Positions 1 through 9,325 of a DNA stretch of 64,000 nucleotides are shown piece by piece; the first letter of the stretch is position 1; every line of letters starts with the position of its first letter. The stretch covers positions 3,968,001 through 4,032,000 of the forward strand of contig NZ_CP088294.1 of assembly GCF_024666525.1 (NCBI RefSeq). Direction: 5' to 3'. The notes under the pieces were generated by a model. The model saw only the letters and a program-made list of their open reading frames with translations, ran no database searches and was not told the DNA's origin. The DNA comes from Pseudomonas sp. J452. GTDB lineage: Bacteria > Pseudomonadota > Gammaproteobacteria > Pseudomonadales > Pseudomonadaceae. The translations under genes and the position numbers were made by a program.

Positions 1-1077
1 GATCAGCCCCGTGTTGTGATAATCGAAGGCGGCCCAGGAACAGGTAAAACCGTCCTTGCGCTGAACCTACTCGTCAAACTGACATCCTTGGGGCTTCTGG
101 GGAAATACGTTTCTAAGAATGCGGCCCCTAGACGTGTTTACGAGACAAAACTGGTTGGGACGATCACTCGAACCAAGTTTTCCCACATGTTCACGGGCTC
201 TGGCTCATTTGTCGATGCCGAGACCAACCTCTTCGACTTCCTGATCGTCGATGAAGCCCACCGGCTCAATGAGAAGAGTGGTCTCTACGCCAACTTGGGT
301 GAGAACCAGATCAAGGAGCTCATCGAAGCCTCCAAGTGCACGGTCTTTTTCATCGACGAGGATCAACGTGTAACCCTGAGCGATATCGGCAGCAAGAAGG
401 CAATACGTCACTTTGCCGAAGCTAAGGGCGCGATAGTCGAAGAGTACGACCTAGCATCGCAGTTCCGCTGCAGCGGCTCTGATGGTTATCTGGCCTGGCT
501 CGATAACGCTTTAGATATCAGGCCAACGGCAAATGAGGTTCTAGATCGTCGCGATTATGACTTCCAGGTCTTCGACACCCCTCAAGCGCTTCATGAGGCC
601 ATCGAGGCCCACAACGCAGGCAACAAAGCCCGAGTCGTCGCCGGATACTGCTGGCCATGGCGGAGCAAGAAAGACCCTCTCGCAGACGACATCGTGATCG
701 GCGACTACCGGCGGCAATGGAATCTAAGCGAAGACGGCAGCCTTTGGATCATTGCTGATCAGTCCATTAATCAGGTGGGATGCATCCATACCTGCCAGGG
801 GCTTGAGGTTGACTATATCGGCGTAATCATCGGGCCAGATCTGGTCGTGAGAAATGGAGAGGTCGTCACCTGCCCTTCCGAGCGAGACAAACATGACAAA
901 TCGATTCGCGGCTACAAGAAGCTGAGCAAGGAGGACTCGGCCTTTGCTCAGCGGGAGACCGATCTGATCATCAAGAACACCTACAGAACCCTCATGACCC
1001 GAGGAATGAAAGGTTGCTATCTGTATTGCACTGATCCGGAGACGACTGAGTACTTTCGAAAGCTTCTTGCGCCGTGA
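1..1077 (+). CDS. DUF2075-type DNA/RNA helicase-like protein, 5'-partial
   Basis: The frame is open from base 1, so the true start lies outside the window; the GTG at 16 falls inside the P-loop region and is not a credible start. Seen: Walker A (GGPGTGKT) right at the beginning, Walker B (LIVDEAHRLNE) about 75 residues later, then a sensor-like FFIDEDQRV and an SQFRCSGSDG segment. This combination is typical of the DUF2075 (schlafen-like helicase) family, which usually has an N-terminal nuclease or other module before the ATPase core; that module is missing here only because of the window edge. The C-terminus ends in a helicase-like YRTLMTRGMKGCYLY segment. Such proteins often sit in defence islands, which fits the nuclease genes that follow. 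Role in defence is inference. Confidence 0.8.
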   Translation, partial: DQPRVVIIEGGPGTGKTVLALNLLVKLTSLGLLGKYVSKNAAPRRVYETKLVGTITRTKFSHMFTGSGSFVDAETNLFDFLIVDEAHRLNEKSGLYANLGENQIKELIEASKCTVFFIDEDQRVTLSDIGSKKAIRHFAEAKGAIVEEYDLASQFRCSGSDGYLAWLDNALDIRPTANEVLDRRDYDFQVFDTPQALHEAIEAHNAGNKARVVAGYCWPWRSKKDPLADDIVIGDYRRQWNLSEDGSLWIIADQSINQVGCIHTCQGLEVDYIGVIIGPDLVVRNGEVVTCPSERDKHDKSIRGYKKLSKEDSAFAQRETDLIIKNTYRTLMTRGMKGCYLYCTDPETTEYFRKLLAP

Positions 1078-1196
1078 CCAATGTCCGGCGTGGCAGTGAA
1101 ACGGGCCATCGTGGGCTTGGCCTAGATCGCGAGCCTGGCTACCTATTTCCATCACTTGATAAACCTTTACCATGAATTCGATCAGGGACGTCTAAA

Positions 1197-2312
1197 TTGA
1201 TCCTGCCAAACGCCACTGCTGCCAAGCTCGAACGAGCTATCAAACTGTTCGACCGCGATCTGCGCGACACCCAAGAATGGGATGGTTGGGAAGAAAACAG
1301 AGCTCATCGCTATGCGATCAAATGGCAAGACCGCCTCTACCCGGCGAAGAAAATCGTCTCCCTGGCAACAGGAACACCCGTTGGGCATTTTTCCGGAGGC
1401 ATCCAAACCAACGGCTATCTTCGAGCGCGCGGATTCGAGGTCATTAACCTACGAGGGGCTGAGAACTCCCCGTTCAAGATTAGCTTTGAAGTGGGCGAGA
1501 TTTACGATCGTAGAGAAGACATCCATGGTCCGTTCGGCGGTAGCAAACAAAGCGGCATTTCCCCCTCGAAAAAAGCGCCAGTCGTTTTTCTGTTTACCGG
1601 AGAAAGCGGTAAGCAGTACGGGTACCAGGACCATTTCGATGAAGCCGGCGTATACCATTACACGGGCGAAGGACAATCCGGAGACATGCGTCTTTCGGGT
1701 GGAAACAAAGCCGTCTTAAATCATGCACAAGAGGGCCGCTCCCTTCATCTATTCAAGTCTCTCGGCAAGAAGGCAGGCAAAAGCCTTGGCCAAAAATACT
1801 TGGGGGAGTTCGTCTGCGCAGACCACTACTGGGCGGAGGGAGAAGACCGCGAGGGGAATCGACGAGCGATTGTGATCTTCCAGCTTGTGCGCCTGAATAG
1901 CATGAACGAGGCAGGTATCGAGGATGACGTCGATGAACCTAAGCCTCCTACTCTCGATGACGCTCGCAAGCTGGCCCTGCAGGCAATCGAGTCTGGGGAG
2001 CAATCAGCTACAGGAAACGCGCTGCGCAACATCTACAAGCGAAGCGTCAAGGTCAAAAACTATGTACTGATGCGCGCCGCAGGTCTCTGTGAGTCGTGCG
2101 GCGAAGATGCTCCATTCAAACGAAAAGATGGTTCTCCCTACCTCGAACCACACCATATCAATCGCCTTTCGGATGGAGGTCTAGATCACCCACGTTTCAT
2201 TGGTGCGGTATGTCCCGCATGCCATCGGGAGATCCACTATGGTCTTGATGGCGATGCCAAAAACGAAAGGCTGCGAATTTACGTCGATAGCGTTGAGCAA
2301 AGCCTTAACTAA
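1197..2312 (+). CDS. ScoMcrA-like HNH restriction endonuclease (probable type IV)
   Basis: 371 aa. The start is TTG with AGGG about 9 nt upstream; an in-frame TGA at 1173 excludes longer starts except rare codons. Residues about 1-85 resemble the N-terminal head of ScoMcrA-like enzymes. Residues about 100-220 contain YDRREDIHGPFGG and a following GYQDHF/GEGQSGDM pattern, typical of the SRA-like base-reading domain of that family. The C-terminus is an HNH nuclease: CESCG, then LEPHHINRLSDGG, then CPACHREIHYG. ScoMcrA-type enzymes cut DNA carrying modified bases or phosphorothioates, and the modification would be read by the SRA-like domain. Here the actual target is unknown. It stands alone, with a 119-nt gap after the helicase gene, so co-transcription is possible but not shown. 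Confidence 0.75.
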   Translation: MILPNATAAKLERAIKLFDRDLRDTQEWDGWEENRAHRYAIKWQDRLYPAKKIVSLATGTPVGHFSGGIQTNGYLRARGFEVINLRGAENSPFKISFEVGEIYDRREDIHGPFGGSKQSGISPSKKAPVVFLFTGESGKQYGYQDHFDEAGVYHYTGEGQSGDMRLSGGNKAVLNHAQEGRSLHLFKSLGKKAGKSLGQKYLGEFVCADHYWAEGEDREGNRRAIVIFQLVRLNSMNEAGIEDDVDEPKPPTLDDARKLALQAIESGEQSATGNALRNIYKRSVKVKNYVLMRAAGLCESCGEDAPFKRKDGSPYLEPHHINRLSDGGLDHPRFIGAVCPACHREIHYGLDGDAKNERLRIYVDSVEQSLN

Positions 2313-2432
2313 CACACTATAGATTTTTCTCAGTGTGAGCGAAGCACGTTAGGATACCTTCCATAAGGGAAATATCAAAGAGACACTGAAGACCCTTTGA
2401 GCTCATGAGCCGCCTCATCAAGGGCGCTGACT

Positions 2433-3281
2433 CTACCGCAATGACGGCATTACCATGGGACTTTCAGGAAGTGACTGATCTTTACAATAAGTGGAGATCA
2501 GATCTCCTCGATCAATTTTCGCAAAGACAAAATCTCCATCCAACCGTCCCAGCATGTGGCCAGGAGCTGCAATAACATAGGTGGCATTCATTGCATCCAC
2601 GGTTAATATAAACACCGCTAGATGTTTAGCCTCAAGCCCTCTTACACACCAATTAACCCCTAAACCATTTAGCTCAACGTATCTCTCTGCTTGGTGCCTT
2701 GAATAAAACAGCAAAGCATATGAGTCTTCCCCCTGCCTCATTCCGAATGGTGCAAATGTTTTAATGTCATAGATCGTCCAAAATGGCTGCCCTAGCACGT
2801 GCGTACCCGGGATAGCGACACTCTCCAACCTCATTCCAAGGAGTCTTCCAATAGAGGGTAACTCGTTTAGTGTTATAGCGATAATCCCGTTATCATTCGC
2901 GTATTTTGTCGCACCCTCTTGAAAACCATTAGCAGCCACAATGATTCCCTGCAGGCCAAAGCAGTCCTCAACCTTTCCTTTGAATGTAATCACATCATTA
3001 CGTTCAACTGCCCGCTTAGTGTTTTTGCACTCTATGGCCACTCTGTGCCGCACGCCGGCAAGCTCAAACTCATAGTACACATCTATTTGATATTCCGATC
3101 CATCCCTGCCGCGAACATGCACATTTCGCCCGACGACAGCTTTTTCACCATCTAGATCAATCAAGGTTTGATATACCGCCTGAACATGTTCTTCCAGACC
3201 GCTCCAATCTTTAGGGCCAGGGCGTTCTTCACTAGACTTAAGAACCTCTATGAGAGCGGCCATCGATGGACCGTTATCCAT
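2433..3281 (-). CDS. Mrr-like PD-(D/E)XK restriction endonuclease-family protein
   Basis: 282 aa from the ATG at 3281, chosen because GGAG lies 6 nt upstream; a TTG at 3314 in the same frame has no ribosome site. Seen: a catalytic-type pattern of E30/E31, D67 (in YQIDVYYEF) and E84-C-K86 (in AIECKNT), the E...D...ExK signature of Mrr-like type IV nucleases and related fold members, followed by a GIIVAANGF strand typical of Mrr cores. The C-terminal 130 residues, with an IYDIKTFAPFG segment, are unrecognised and may recognise the target. The gene runs toward the ScoMcrA-like gene (convergent) and lies downstream of another PD-(D/E)XK gene on the same strand with about 70 nt between them. An anti-DNA role is inferred. 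Confidence 0.65.
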   Translation of the reverse strand: MDNGPSMAALIEVLKSSEERPGPKDWSGLEEHVQAVYQTLIDLDGEKAVVGRNVHVRGRDGSEYQIDVYYEFELAGVRHRVAIECKNTKRAVERNDVITFKGKVEDCFGLQGIIVAANGFQEGATKYANDNGIIAITLNELPSIGRLLGMRLESVAIPGTHVLGQPFWTIYDIKTFAPFGMRQGEDSYALLFYSRHQAERYVELNGLGVNWCVRGLEAKHLAVFILTVDAMNATYVIAAPGHMLGRLDGDFVFAKIDRGDLISTYCKDQSLPESPMVMPSLR

Positions 3282-3349
3282 AAAAAACTCCACGATTGGA
3301 AAAGGAAAATTCAAACTTAGTAAAAAATCTTGAGCGAAGCCGAAGAGCG

Positions 3350-4249
3350 CTACAATCCCACAGAGCGACTGAGCTTTTCACTTACCCTTCTAAATACTTG
3401 CTCTGAAACAGACCCTACGGAATATAGAGGAACACTAAAGCTCCGCTCATAAAGGCCGACAGCTTCCTCCTTAGGATCCAAAACGGGAACCCGCCAATAC
3501 AAAATTACTGAGACACAGTCCTCGCCGTACTTGCTAAAGAATTTTCTAACCTCTAAAGCTATCCGCTCATCGCCCGCTTTGAGCTGACTTGAAATATTTG
3601 AAAACCCATCAATTCTTGTGAACTCGTTATCCGGATTAATCAACGAGGACATATCAATTGCAGCAATGCCTTTCTGATTACGAAAATCACTTGAGCTAAA
3701 CCTTCCAACCGCTTGCTTTAGAGCCTTCTCAACATTTTTACCAAAGGTATCTTCTTTAGAGGGTCGCTTACACTCTACAAATATCGAATCCTGCTCATCA
3801 TGAGCATTAAAATCCGCGACCGTTTTAAAATCTATAGAATACCCTGCCCGCTTGAAGCATCTAGCCATATAAAGCTCAAACAAAAAATCCCTTGCAGAAT
3901 TAGGCTTTGAACCCACCAACTCATCGCTATATCTCTCCTGCCCAGAAATAATCTTCCTTAAACCTTGATGTAGCTCCTCACAGTAAAGCTCAGACAGCTT
4001 ATCTTTTATCTCTATAACTCCATGCACCTCATAAATAGAGCTCGCATAGTCACGATCGGCAGAAATCTGACTGAAACTCTCACTCCCCCAATTATCAATC
4101 AGTCTTTCGTAGTGGGCAGCATACCTACCGTATCTGCTAGCGCGAACATGAAGTCCTTTTGACTCTAGCCAATCCACCGCCTCGCTGTATTTTTCGAGCG
4201 TTTTGGACAATGACTCTTTTTTCAATTTTGAATTTACGATTGAAGGCAT
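3350..4249 (-). CDS. Hypothetical protein with PD-(D/E)XK nuclease-like core
   Basis: 299 aa, ATG start at 4249, weak ribosome site. I do not recognise the family. Residues 118-165 show a nuclease-like arrangement: E125 in DFLFELYMAR, D146 in VADFNAH and E159-C-K161 in FVECKRPS, with the helix-strand-strand order of restriction-endonuclease folds. The N-terminal 110 residues look helical. The gene is less GC-rich than its surroundings and uses many A/T-ending codons, which suggests recent acquisition. It sits between the Mrr-like gene and the unrecognised 586-aa gene, all three on the minus strand with gaps of 68 and 97 nt, so the three could form one transcription unit. The nuclease prediction is moderately secure; the biological role is unknown. 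Confidence 0.5.
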   Translation of the reverse strand: MPSIVNSKLKKESLSKTLEKYSEAVDWLESKGLHVRASRYGRYAAHYERLIDNWGSESFSQISADRDYASSIYEVHGVIEIKDKLSELYCEELHQGLRKIISGQERYSDELVGSKPNSARDFLFELYMARCFKRAGYSIDFKTVADFNAHDEQDSIFVECKRPSKEDTFGKNVEKALKQAVGRFSSSDFRNQKGIAAIDMSSLINPDNEFTRIDGFSNISSQLKAGDERIALEVRKFFSKYGEDCVSVILYWRVPVLDPKEEAVGLYERSFSVPLYSVGSVSEQVFRRVSEKLSRSVGL

Positions 4250-4346
4250 GCAGCTTTTGCACTCTGAGTAAAGTAACTATAAAAACAGATCCAGTGACAC
4301 ACCAGCCTAAGCCATCAAGCCGCATGTGAAAATCGTTTATTCCGCC

Positions 4347-6107
4347 TCACTCTTGACAATAAACAATTGGATGTATCCCAGCCTCTTTAGCCGCATGCAC
4401 GAATGACGACAAAATCCAGTAGAGCTGGGTTATATTTCCAGCCACAGCCTTGCCCTTTTGGATTTTCACAAATTCTTTCTCTATCATTTTTTTAGAAATG
4501 AACGAGCAGCAGATAATGCACCTGCGATTGAATCGGTAATCCTGCCTTACTCTATAAAGATAGTCTTCGAACTTACCAGGAAGACTTTTTCTTGTGCGAC
4601 TTATAAGTCCGCCACTATAGTTTTTTCGAAACTTCTCTTTATATTTCTTTAGAAAAATCTTTGGCTCAATATCCATATTGCCAATGTTTTTAATAGCCTG
4701 ACCAACGACCTCATGAAGATTGCTTGCTGACCTGCTGGGCTTTCCGTGTTTGGAGTGTATGAAAGACACTGAGAAATCGGCCTGATTGAAGGTGATATGA
4801 TCAGCCCACTCATTACCCAGGTCATCGCAAAAAATGTAGTCGTCGGCACCATGCGCTCTCTCGACGATGTCGAATATCGAGACGGAATCGAACTTGGTTA
4901 TCTTCTTCGTGACCTCGCCTTTCTCCGAAGTAGCTAAAGAAAGTGTTGGTAGGACCTTCAGCGTTCGAAGCATTGCAGGAATTTCATTGATCCCTGCACC
5001 ATCCTCGAAGCACTGTCCCATGAAGTACATGTACCTTGGATCGGAAAATGTGATGGTCGCGAGATTATGCTTCTTTATGTAGGCCTGAAGCGTCGTCTTC
5101 TTGCCGTTTTGCTCAAAATTGACACTTCGAAGTGCCAGACTATTTACAGCAATTGAATGCAAATTTTTTTTGAGTTCAGCCTGCCGGAAACTGCCTACGA
5201 GCTCATGGTCTGGCGCCGGCCCGATCTCGTAAACTTGCTCCATCTCCGCAATCAAAGATTTTATTTGCTTGGATGTCATCTCGATGACACGACCACTTCT
5301 GGCGGTGTAGAAAATTGGAACACCTTGGTTAACTACGTTCTCAACAAAAAAAGAATGCTCCAGCAAAACCGCGTTTGGTGTGCTTGATTTCCAGACCAGG
5401 TCTAGATCTATAAATTTGGCAAAATTGTTGAGAAAGTCTTTTTCAGTGGAAGGATTATGGATGTCGTGTAGCTGTGCCCTAGCCCACTCCACGGCGTGAT
5501 GGATTGATTTACGCTCCGATGCCTCGACCACGCGACCACTTTGCGCGGATATAGTCTTGGTACGGCCTTTTAGTTTCAGCTTGAAGAAGTACGGGATTGA
5601 CCGCCCTGCAGCATGTACAGACATAAGCCCTTTCAGATCAGAGGCTTCGAAGGCTCGACCACGCATAGCACGATCGGAAACGGTCATGTTGCGGGTTGCC
5701 ATCTTTTGATACTGCGCATCGACGTCGCTAAATGCGGAGGTTAGCTCACTACTTCGAATCAGCTTCGCATGTTTATCCATGCTTTCCGCTATACTGGCAC
5801 AAGACTTTTTAAAAATAGCAATACAGCCATCAACAACAACGATCAATATAAATGCATAAATTGTGTCTTTGATCGGCTGCTGCCAAAAATGTACATCGCG
5901 GTCTGTCTTGAAGACACGAAGGCTATAGGAAAACTTGCTGCCATCTGGAAGCGTATCCTCATGATCAATAATGTCCGCGATAAGCGCGCTGCCAATTGTC
6001 ATATTGGAACTAGCAGCTTCGAGGATGACGGTAAGCGTAGCCTTCGTGAAAGGTGCAGTTGGGCGATAGAACTGGGCATTCTGCGTAAGTAGAAGATCTT
6101 GCGACAT
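4347..6107 (-). CDS. Unrecognised 586-aa protein with helicase-associated nuclease-like module
   Basis: Start set at the ATG at 6107 (586 aa): GGAAGGA lies 5 nt upstream, whereas the GTG at 6110 is too close. I do not recognise the full-length family. Residues 425-475 contain CDDLGNEWADHI, then FIHSKHG, then LHEVVGQAIKN. This D-x3-E-x2-D ... H-x-K ... GQA layout resembles the module found C-terminal to some DEAD/DEAH helicase restriction proteins (there typically D..GEIAD, HCK, GQAQ). Two short internal repeats are visible, SGRVVEA near 190 and SGRVIEM near 271. The last 60 residues contain CIICCSF and look like a globular tail. Low GC compared with neighbours. Probably a defence or restriction effector, but this is inference from context and one motif set. 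Confidence 0.45.
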   Translation of the reverse strand: MSQDLLLTQNAQFYRPTAPFTKATLTVILEAASSNMTIGSALIADIIDHEDTLPDGSKFSYSLRVFKTDRDVHFWQQPIKDTIYAFILIVVVDGCIAIFKKSCASIAESMDKHAKLIRSSELTSAFSDVDAQYQKMATRNMTVSDRAMRGRAFEASDLKGLMSVHAAGRSIPYFFKLKLKGRTKTISAQSGRVVEASERKSIHHAVEWARAQLHDIHNPSTEKDFLNNFAKFIDLDLVWKSSTPNAVLLEHSFFVENVVNQGVPIFYTARSGRVIEMTSKQIKSLIAEMEQVYEIGPAPDHELVGSFRQAELKKNLHSIAVNSLALRSVNFEQNGKKTTLQAYIKKHNLATITFSDPRYMYFMGQCFEDGAGINEIPAMLRTLKVLPTLSLATSEKGEVTKKITKFDSVSIFDIVERAHGADDYIFCDDLGNEWADHITFNQADFSVSFIHSKHGKPSRSASNLHEVVGQAIKNIGNMDIEPKIFLKKYKEKFRKNYSGGLISRTRKSLPGKFEDYLYRVRQDYRFNRRCIICCSFISKKMIEKEFVKIQKGKAVAGNITQLYWILSSFVHAAKEAGIHPIVYCQE

Positions 6108-6509
6108 CACGGTCCTTCCTTGGAATTCTGGCAGTTAGTGGCATAACGCCACCTATATCTCTGATGTACGGCATACGCCCCCCCAGCGTCAAGTCAGGCA
6201 GCCCTTACCTGGCCAATTCTGGCCGTTCTTTGGACGCAACAGTGGCGCAAGCCCCCCCGTAATCAACCCCTATACAAATGAAACCAAGAGAACTGCACCG
6301 TTGACGCTGCAGCAGTAGAAGTGCAGTAGTGCATGAGCTGCCAATGGGCCCGGCCTCAAGCGGGTGCGTCGCAAAAATAGCGCTGTTACGAACACACTGC
6401 ACCGGCATCCCTTTACCCCTTGCCGCGTGAATCGCGGGTAAGGCTTGGCAAATAGCGAAGAGGGCTGAAGAATGGCCTCGTCGATCACGGAAGGTCACTG
6501 AGGCAAAAT
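6108..6509. other. Intergenic region upstream of the Wadjet operon
   Basis: About 400 nt between two divergent genes. No convincing ORF; the short frames here have atypical composition. It must contain the promoters of both the 586-aa protein gene and the Wadjet operon. A directly repeated TCTGGCC-type word is visible near 6210-6230 but I see no clear -35/-10 pair. Confidence 0.4.
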
Positions 6510-8060
6510 TTGGTGATTCACGAATCATCCTGGCCGGAAGCTTCAGCGGACTTGTTCCGCCACGCCACGGCGGAAAAGGCAGCCCTCTATCGCGCCATCA
6601 TGGAGGTGTTCGCGGCTGCCAAGCGCCAGTACCGCCTGCAATTACGGCCCGACGAAGTATTGTCCGAGGCGAAATGGGGTCAACGGACGCCACCGGCTCA
6701 GGAGGAGGTTGCCGCTGCATTAGCTCAGTTGGCGGCCTGGGGCAATCTCGAATCGCAGCCGGACATGACGCGTGTATCCACGCTCAATGACTATTACCGG
6801 GCACGTTTTCTCTATCGGCTATCGCGCGGCGGCGAGGCAGTAGAGGCAGGGCTGACCGCGTTCGCGCAGAGCCTCCGTCATAGAGCCGAGCTACAAACGG
6901 TCGCGCTGGAGGATATCGACAGCCGTCTACAGGCCTTGCAGCGACTAATGCGCGAAGCGCAATCCAGGGATGACTTGGATACTGCCAAGGCACATGAAAT
7001 TCTGCGTGATCTGGTGCGAGTGTTTGAGGGCCTTGCTGAAAACGCCCAAGCGTTCATGGCTGGGGTGGCGCGTAGTTTGGAATTGCAGCAGGCCGACGCA
7101 ACCACATTGGTCGCCTACAAGCGACGGTTGATCGACTATCTCGAACGCTTCATGGGCGATCTGATCCGTCGCTCCGACGCCATCGCTCGCACGTTGCATG
7201 ACCTGTCCACCTCCATCGACTACGTCTTGCGCCAAGTCGCCACACGTGAAGCACGTGATACCGCCCCCGACGGCACTGGCGAACAGGCAGAGGAAGCACA
7301 ACGCCGCCAGGATATCTGGCGCGAGCGCTGGAAAGGATTACGCGGTTGGTTCCTGGCAACCGGCAACGAACCACCTCAAGCAGAACTGCTGCGTGCAAGG
7401 GCACGCTCGGCGATTCCGCAACTGTTAAGTGCCATCGCGACGATCAATGAGCGCCGCAGTGGGCGCAGCGATCGGTCGGCCGATTTCCGAGTATTGGCGC
7501 AGTGGTTCGCTGCATGCGACACCGACAACGATGCTCACCGTCTTGCGCATGCAGCATTCGCGCTACAGCCAGCACGCCACTTCTCACTTGAGGTTGCTGA
7601 CGCAGACGACGTGCCAGCGAGCACCTCTTGGCTGGATGCACCGCCGCTGATCATCAATCCTCGCCTGCGCGAGTACGGAGAAGCCGCACCGCGTGGCGCA
7701 CTGGCGAAAGTGCGGGATCGTAGCCGGGATCGTGCGCTGATGGCTCAGCAATTAGCGGAGGAATCGCGTCAAGTCGAAGCTGCTCGACGGAGATTGGCGA
7801 CCGGCAGCCCGACTCGCCTATCGGAGCTAGGTGAGCTCGATGTGCAAGCTTTCGGCCTCTTTCTAGGATTGCTTGGCGAGGCACTGGCTGAACAACAGGA
7901 CCCGAACAGCCCTGTCGAGCGCCAAACGGGCGACGGTCTGCTGCATATTCGCCTGGAACCTCTGGCTGAAAACAGCCGCGCCCAAATCTGCACGGCCGCC
8001 GGCGTGTTCTCCGGCCGGGATCATCTGCTGACGATCCGGCTCACCGAGGACAGATCATGA
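6510..8060 (+). CDS. jetA: Wadjet JetA-like subunit (DUF2397 / TIGR02677 family)
   Basis: 516 aa, TTG start at 6510 with GAGG 6 nt upstream (the GTG at 6513 is an alternative). Long, mostly helical protein with an N-terminal winged-helix-like start (LFRHATAEKAALYRAIMEVF) and extended helices, as expected of the kleisin-like subunit of the SMC complex. Known: Wadjet complexes recognise and cleave circular (plasmid) DNA by loop extrusion. Identification rests on length, order and the diagnostic family set: a DUF2397-like, a DUF2398-like, a TIGR02680-like SMC ATPase and a DUF2399-like Toprim protein in exactly this order, a set I associate with Wadjet type III. The stop codon overlaps the start of the next gene (ATGA), implying translational coupling and a fixed stoichiometry. 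Confidence 0.85.
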   Translation: MVIHESSWPEASADLFRHATAEKAALYRAIMEVFAAAKRQYRLQLRPDEVLSEAKWGQRTPPAQEEVAAALAQLAAWGNLESQPDMTRVSTLNDYYRARFLYRLSRGGEAVEAGLTAFAQSLRHRAELQTVALEDIDSRLQALQRLMREAQSRDDLDTAKAHEILRDLVRVFEGLAENAQAFMAGVARSLELQQADATTLVAYKRRLIDYLERFMGDLIRRSDAIARTLHDLSTSIDYVLRQVATREARDTAPDGTGEQAEEAQRRQDIWRERWKGLRGWFLATGNEPPQAELLRARARSAIPQLLSAIATINERRSGRSDRSADFRVLAQWFAACDTDNDAHRLAHAAFALQPARHFSLEVADADDVPASTSWLDAPPLIINPRLREYGEAAPRGALAKVRDRSRDRALMAQQLAEESRQVEAARRRLATGSPTRLSELGELDVQAFGLFLGLLGEALAEQQDPNSPVERQTGDGLLHIRLEPLAENSRAQICTAAGVFSGRDHLLTIRLTEDRS

Positions 8061-9325
8061 GCATACCCTCGTCCCGCCGTGGCATCCGACATGTCGGAGA
8101 AACACAGAAGGCGCAGCAACAAGACGAATTCCGCCGGGCTCTGCGCAGCCTGCTGATGTGCCCGCTCATGCCGCCAGGGCACGCGGACTTCCCCGCAGTA
8201 CGTCGCCAAGCCGAGCGCCTGCGCGAGTGGTTCGCCCGCGAGACCGGCTGGCCGCTGCATGTGGACCGCGAGGGTGCCCGCCTGTTCAAGCGCCCGGCCG
8301 ACCTGTCCGCCCCGACCCGCGGCCTGCCGGACTATGACCGACGTCGCTATGTACTGCTGAGTCTGGCTGCTGCAGTGCTGGAGCGAGCCGACCCGCAGAT
8401 CACCCTGCGACAGATCGGCGAACGGATCGTACAACAAGCCGCCGACCCGGCATTGCAGACATTGGGTTTCGCCTTCACCTTGCACGGCGCTGCCGAAAGG
8501 CGCGAGTTGGTCATGGTGTGCCGTACCCTCCTGGCTCATGGCGTTCTCGAACGTGTCGCTGGCGAGGAAGAGAGTTACGTACAGGACGGCAGCGGGCCAC
8601 AGTCCGACGCGCTCTACGACATTCACCGGCGCTTGCTGGCCGGCCTGCTGGCGGCGGTGCGCGGGCCCTCGACCTGGAGCACAGAGGAGACTCCGGGAAA
8701 TACCGAGGCGCGGCTGCATGCACTGGTGACCGGCTTTACAGCGGACAGCGAGCAAGGCAGGCGCGACGCCATACGCCACCACCTGGCGCGACGCCTGCTC
8801 GACGATCCGGTGCTGTATACCGACAGCCTGGATGAAGAGACGCGCAGCTATTTCCTCAATCAGCGGGGTGTTCTCGCCAACCGCCTGTGTGAAGCCACCG
8901 GACTGGTCGCCGAGCAACGTGCCGAAGGCCTGGCCCTGATCGATGAGAGCGGGCAACTGACGGATGTAGCCATGCCCGCCGAGGGCACTGAGGCTCATGT
9001 AACGCTGCTGGTAGCGGAGTACCTAGCTCGGCGTCTGCGGGATAAACGTGCCCCATTGCGAGCGACCGAAAGCGAGATTGCCCTGTTCCTGCGCGAGGCC
9101 GCTGGGCGATATGGCCGCTACTGGCGCAAATCGGCGCGCGCGCCAGGCGCCGAACACGAGCTGGCGGAAATCGCCATCGTTCGCCTATGTCGTCTGGGCC
9201 TAATGCTGCGTGATATGCATGGCGTACATCCGTTGCCCGCCATCGCCCGCTTCTCCCTCGGACAGACCGAGGTACGCAACGCCCTGGGGGCCGAAACCCT
9301 GTTTCTAACCGAGCCTGACGCATGA
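8057..9325 (+). CDS. jetB: Wadjet JetB-like subunit (DUF2398 / TIGR02678 family)
   Basis: 422 aa, ATG overlapping the preceding stop by 4 nt (ATGA). The N-terminal part (FRRALRSLLMCPLMPPGH) and a later RETGWPLHVDREGARLFK segment match the DUF2398 family, the KITE/MukE-like winged-helix partner that binds the kleisin in Wadjet complexes. Rich in Arg and Glu, no membrane segment, so cytoplasmic. GC content and codon use match the neighbouring jet genes and are higher than those of the minus-strand genes before 6107, indicating that the four jet genes moved as one block. It ends in another ATGA overlap with the SMC gene. Confidence 0.85.
   Translation: MSIPSSRRGIRHVGETQKAQQQDEFRRALRSLLMCPLMPPGHADFPAVRRQAERLREWFARETGWPLHVDREGARLFKRPADLSAPTRGLPDYDRRRYVLLSLAAAVLERADPQITLRQIGERIVQQAADPALQTLGFAFTLHGAAERRELVMVCRTLLAHGVLERVAGEEESYVQDGSGPQSDALYDIHRRLLAGLLAAVRGPSTWSTEETPGNTEARLHALVTGFTADSEQGRRDAIRHHLARRLLDDPVLYTDSLDEETRSYFLNQRGVLANRLCEATGLVAEQRAEGLALIDESGQLTDVAMPAEGTEAHVTLLVAEYLARRLRDKRAPLRATESEIALFLREAAGRYGRYWRKSARAPGAEHELAEIAIVRLCRLGLMLRDMHGVHPLPAIARFSLGQTEVRNALGAETLFLTEPDA

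Noticed and set aside
3282..3314. TTG start 11 codons upstream in the Mrr-like gene
   Set aside because: No ribosome site, while the ATG at 3281 has GGAG at ideal spacing.
8021..8998. 325-codon frame antisense to jetB
   Set aside because: It is a shadow of the high-GC jetB reading frame; it lacks a ribosome site and its residues follow the antisense pattern of a real gene.
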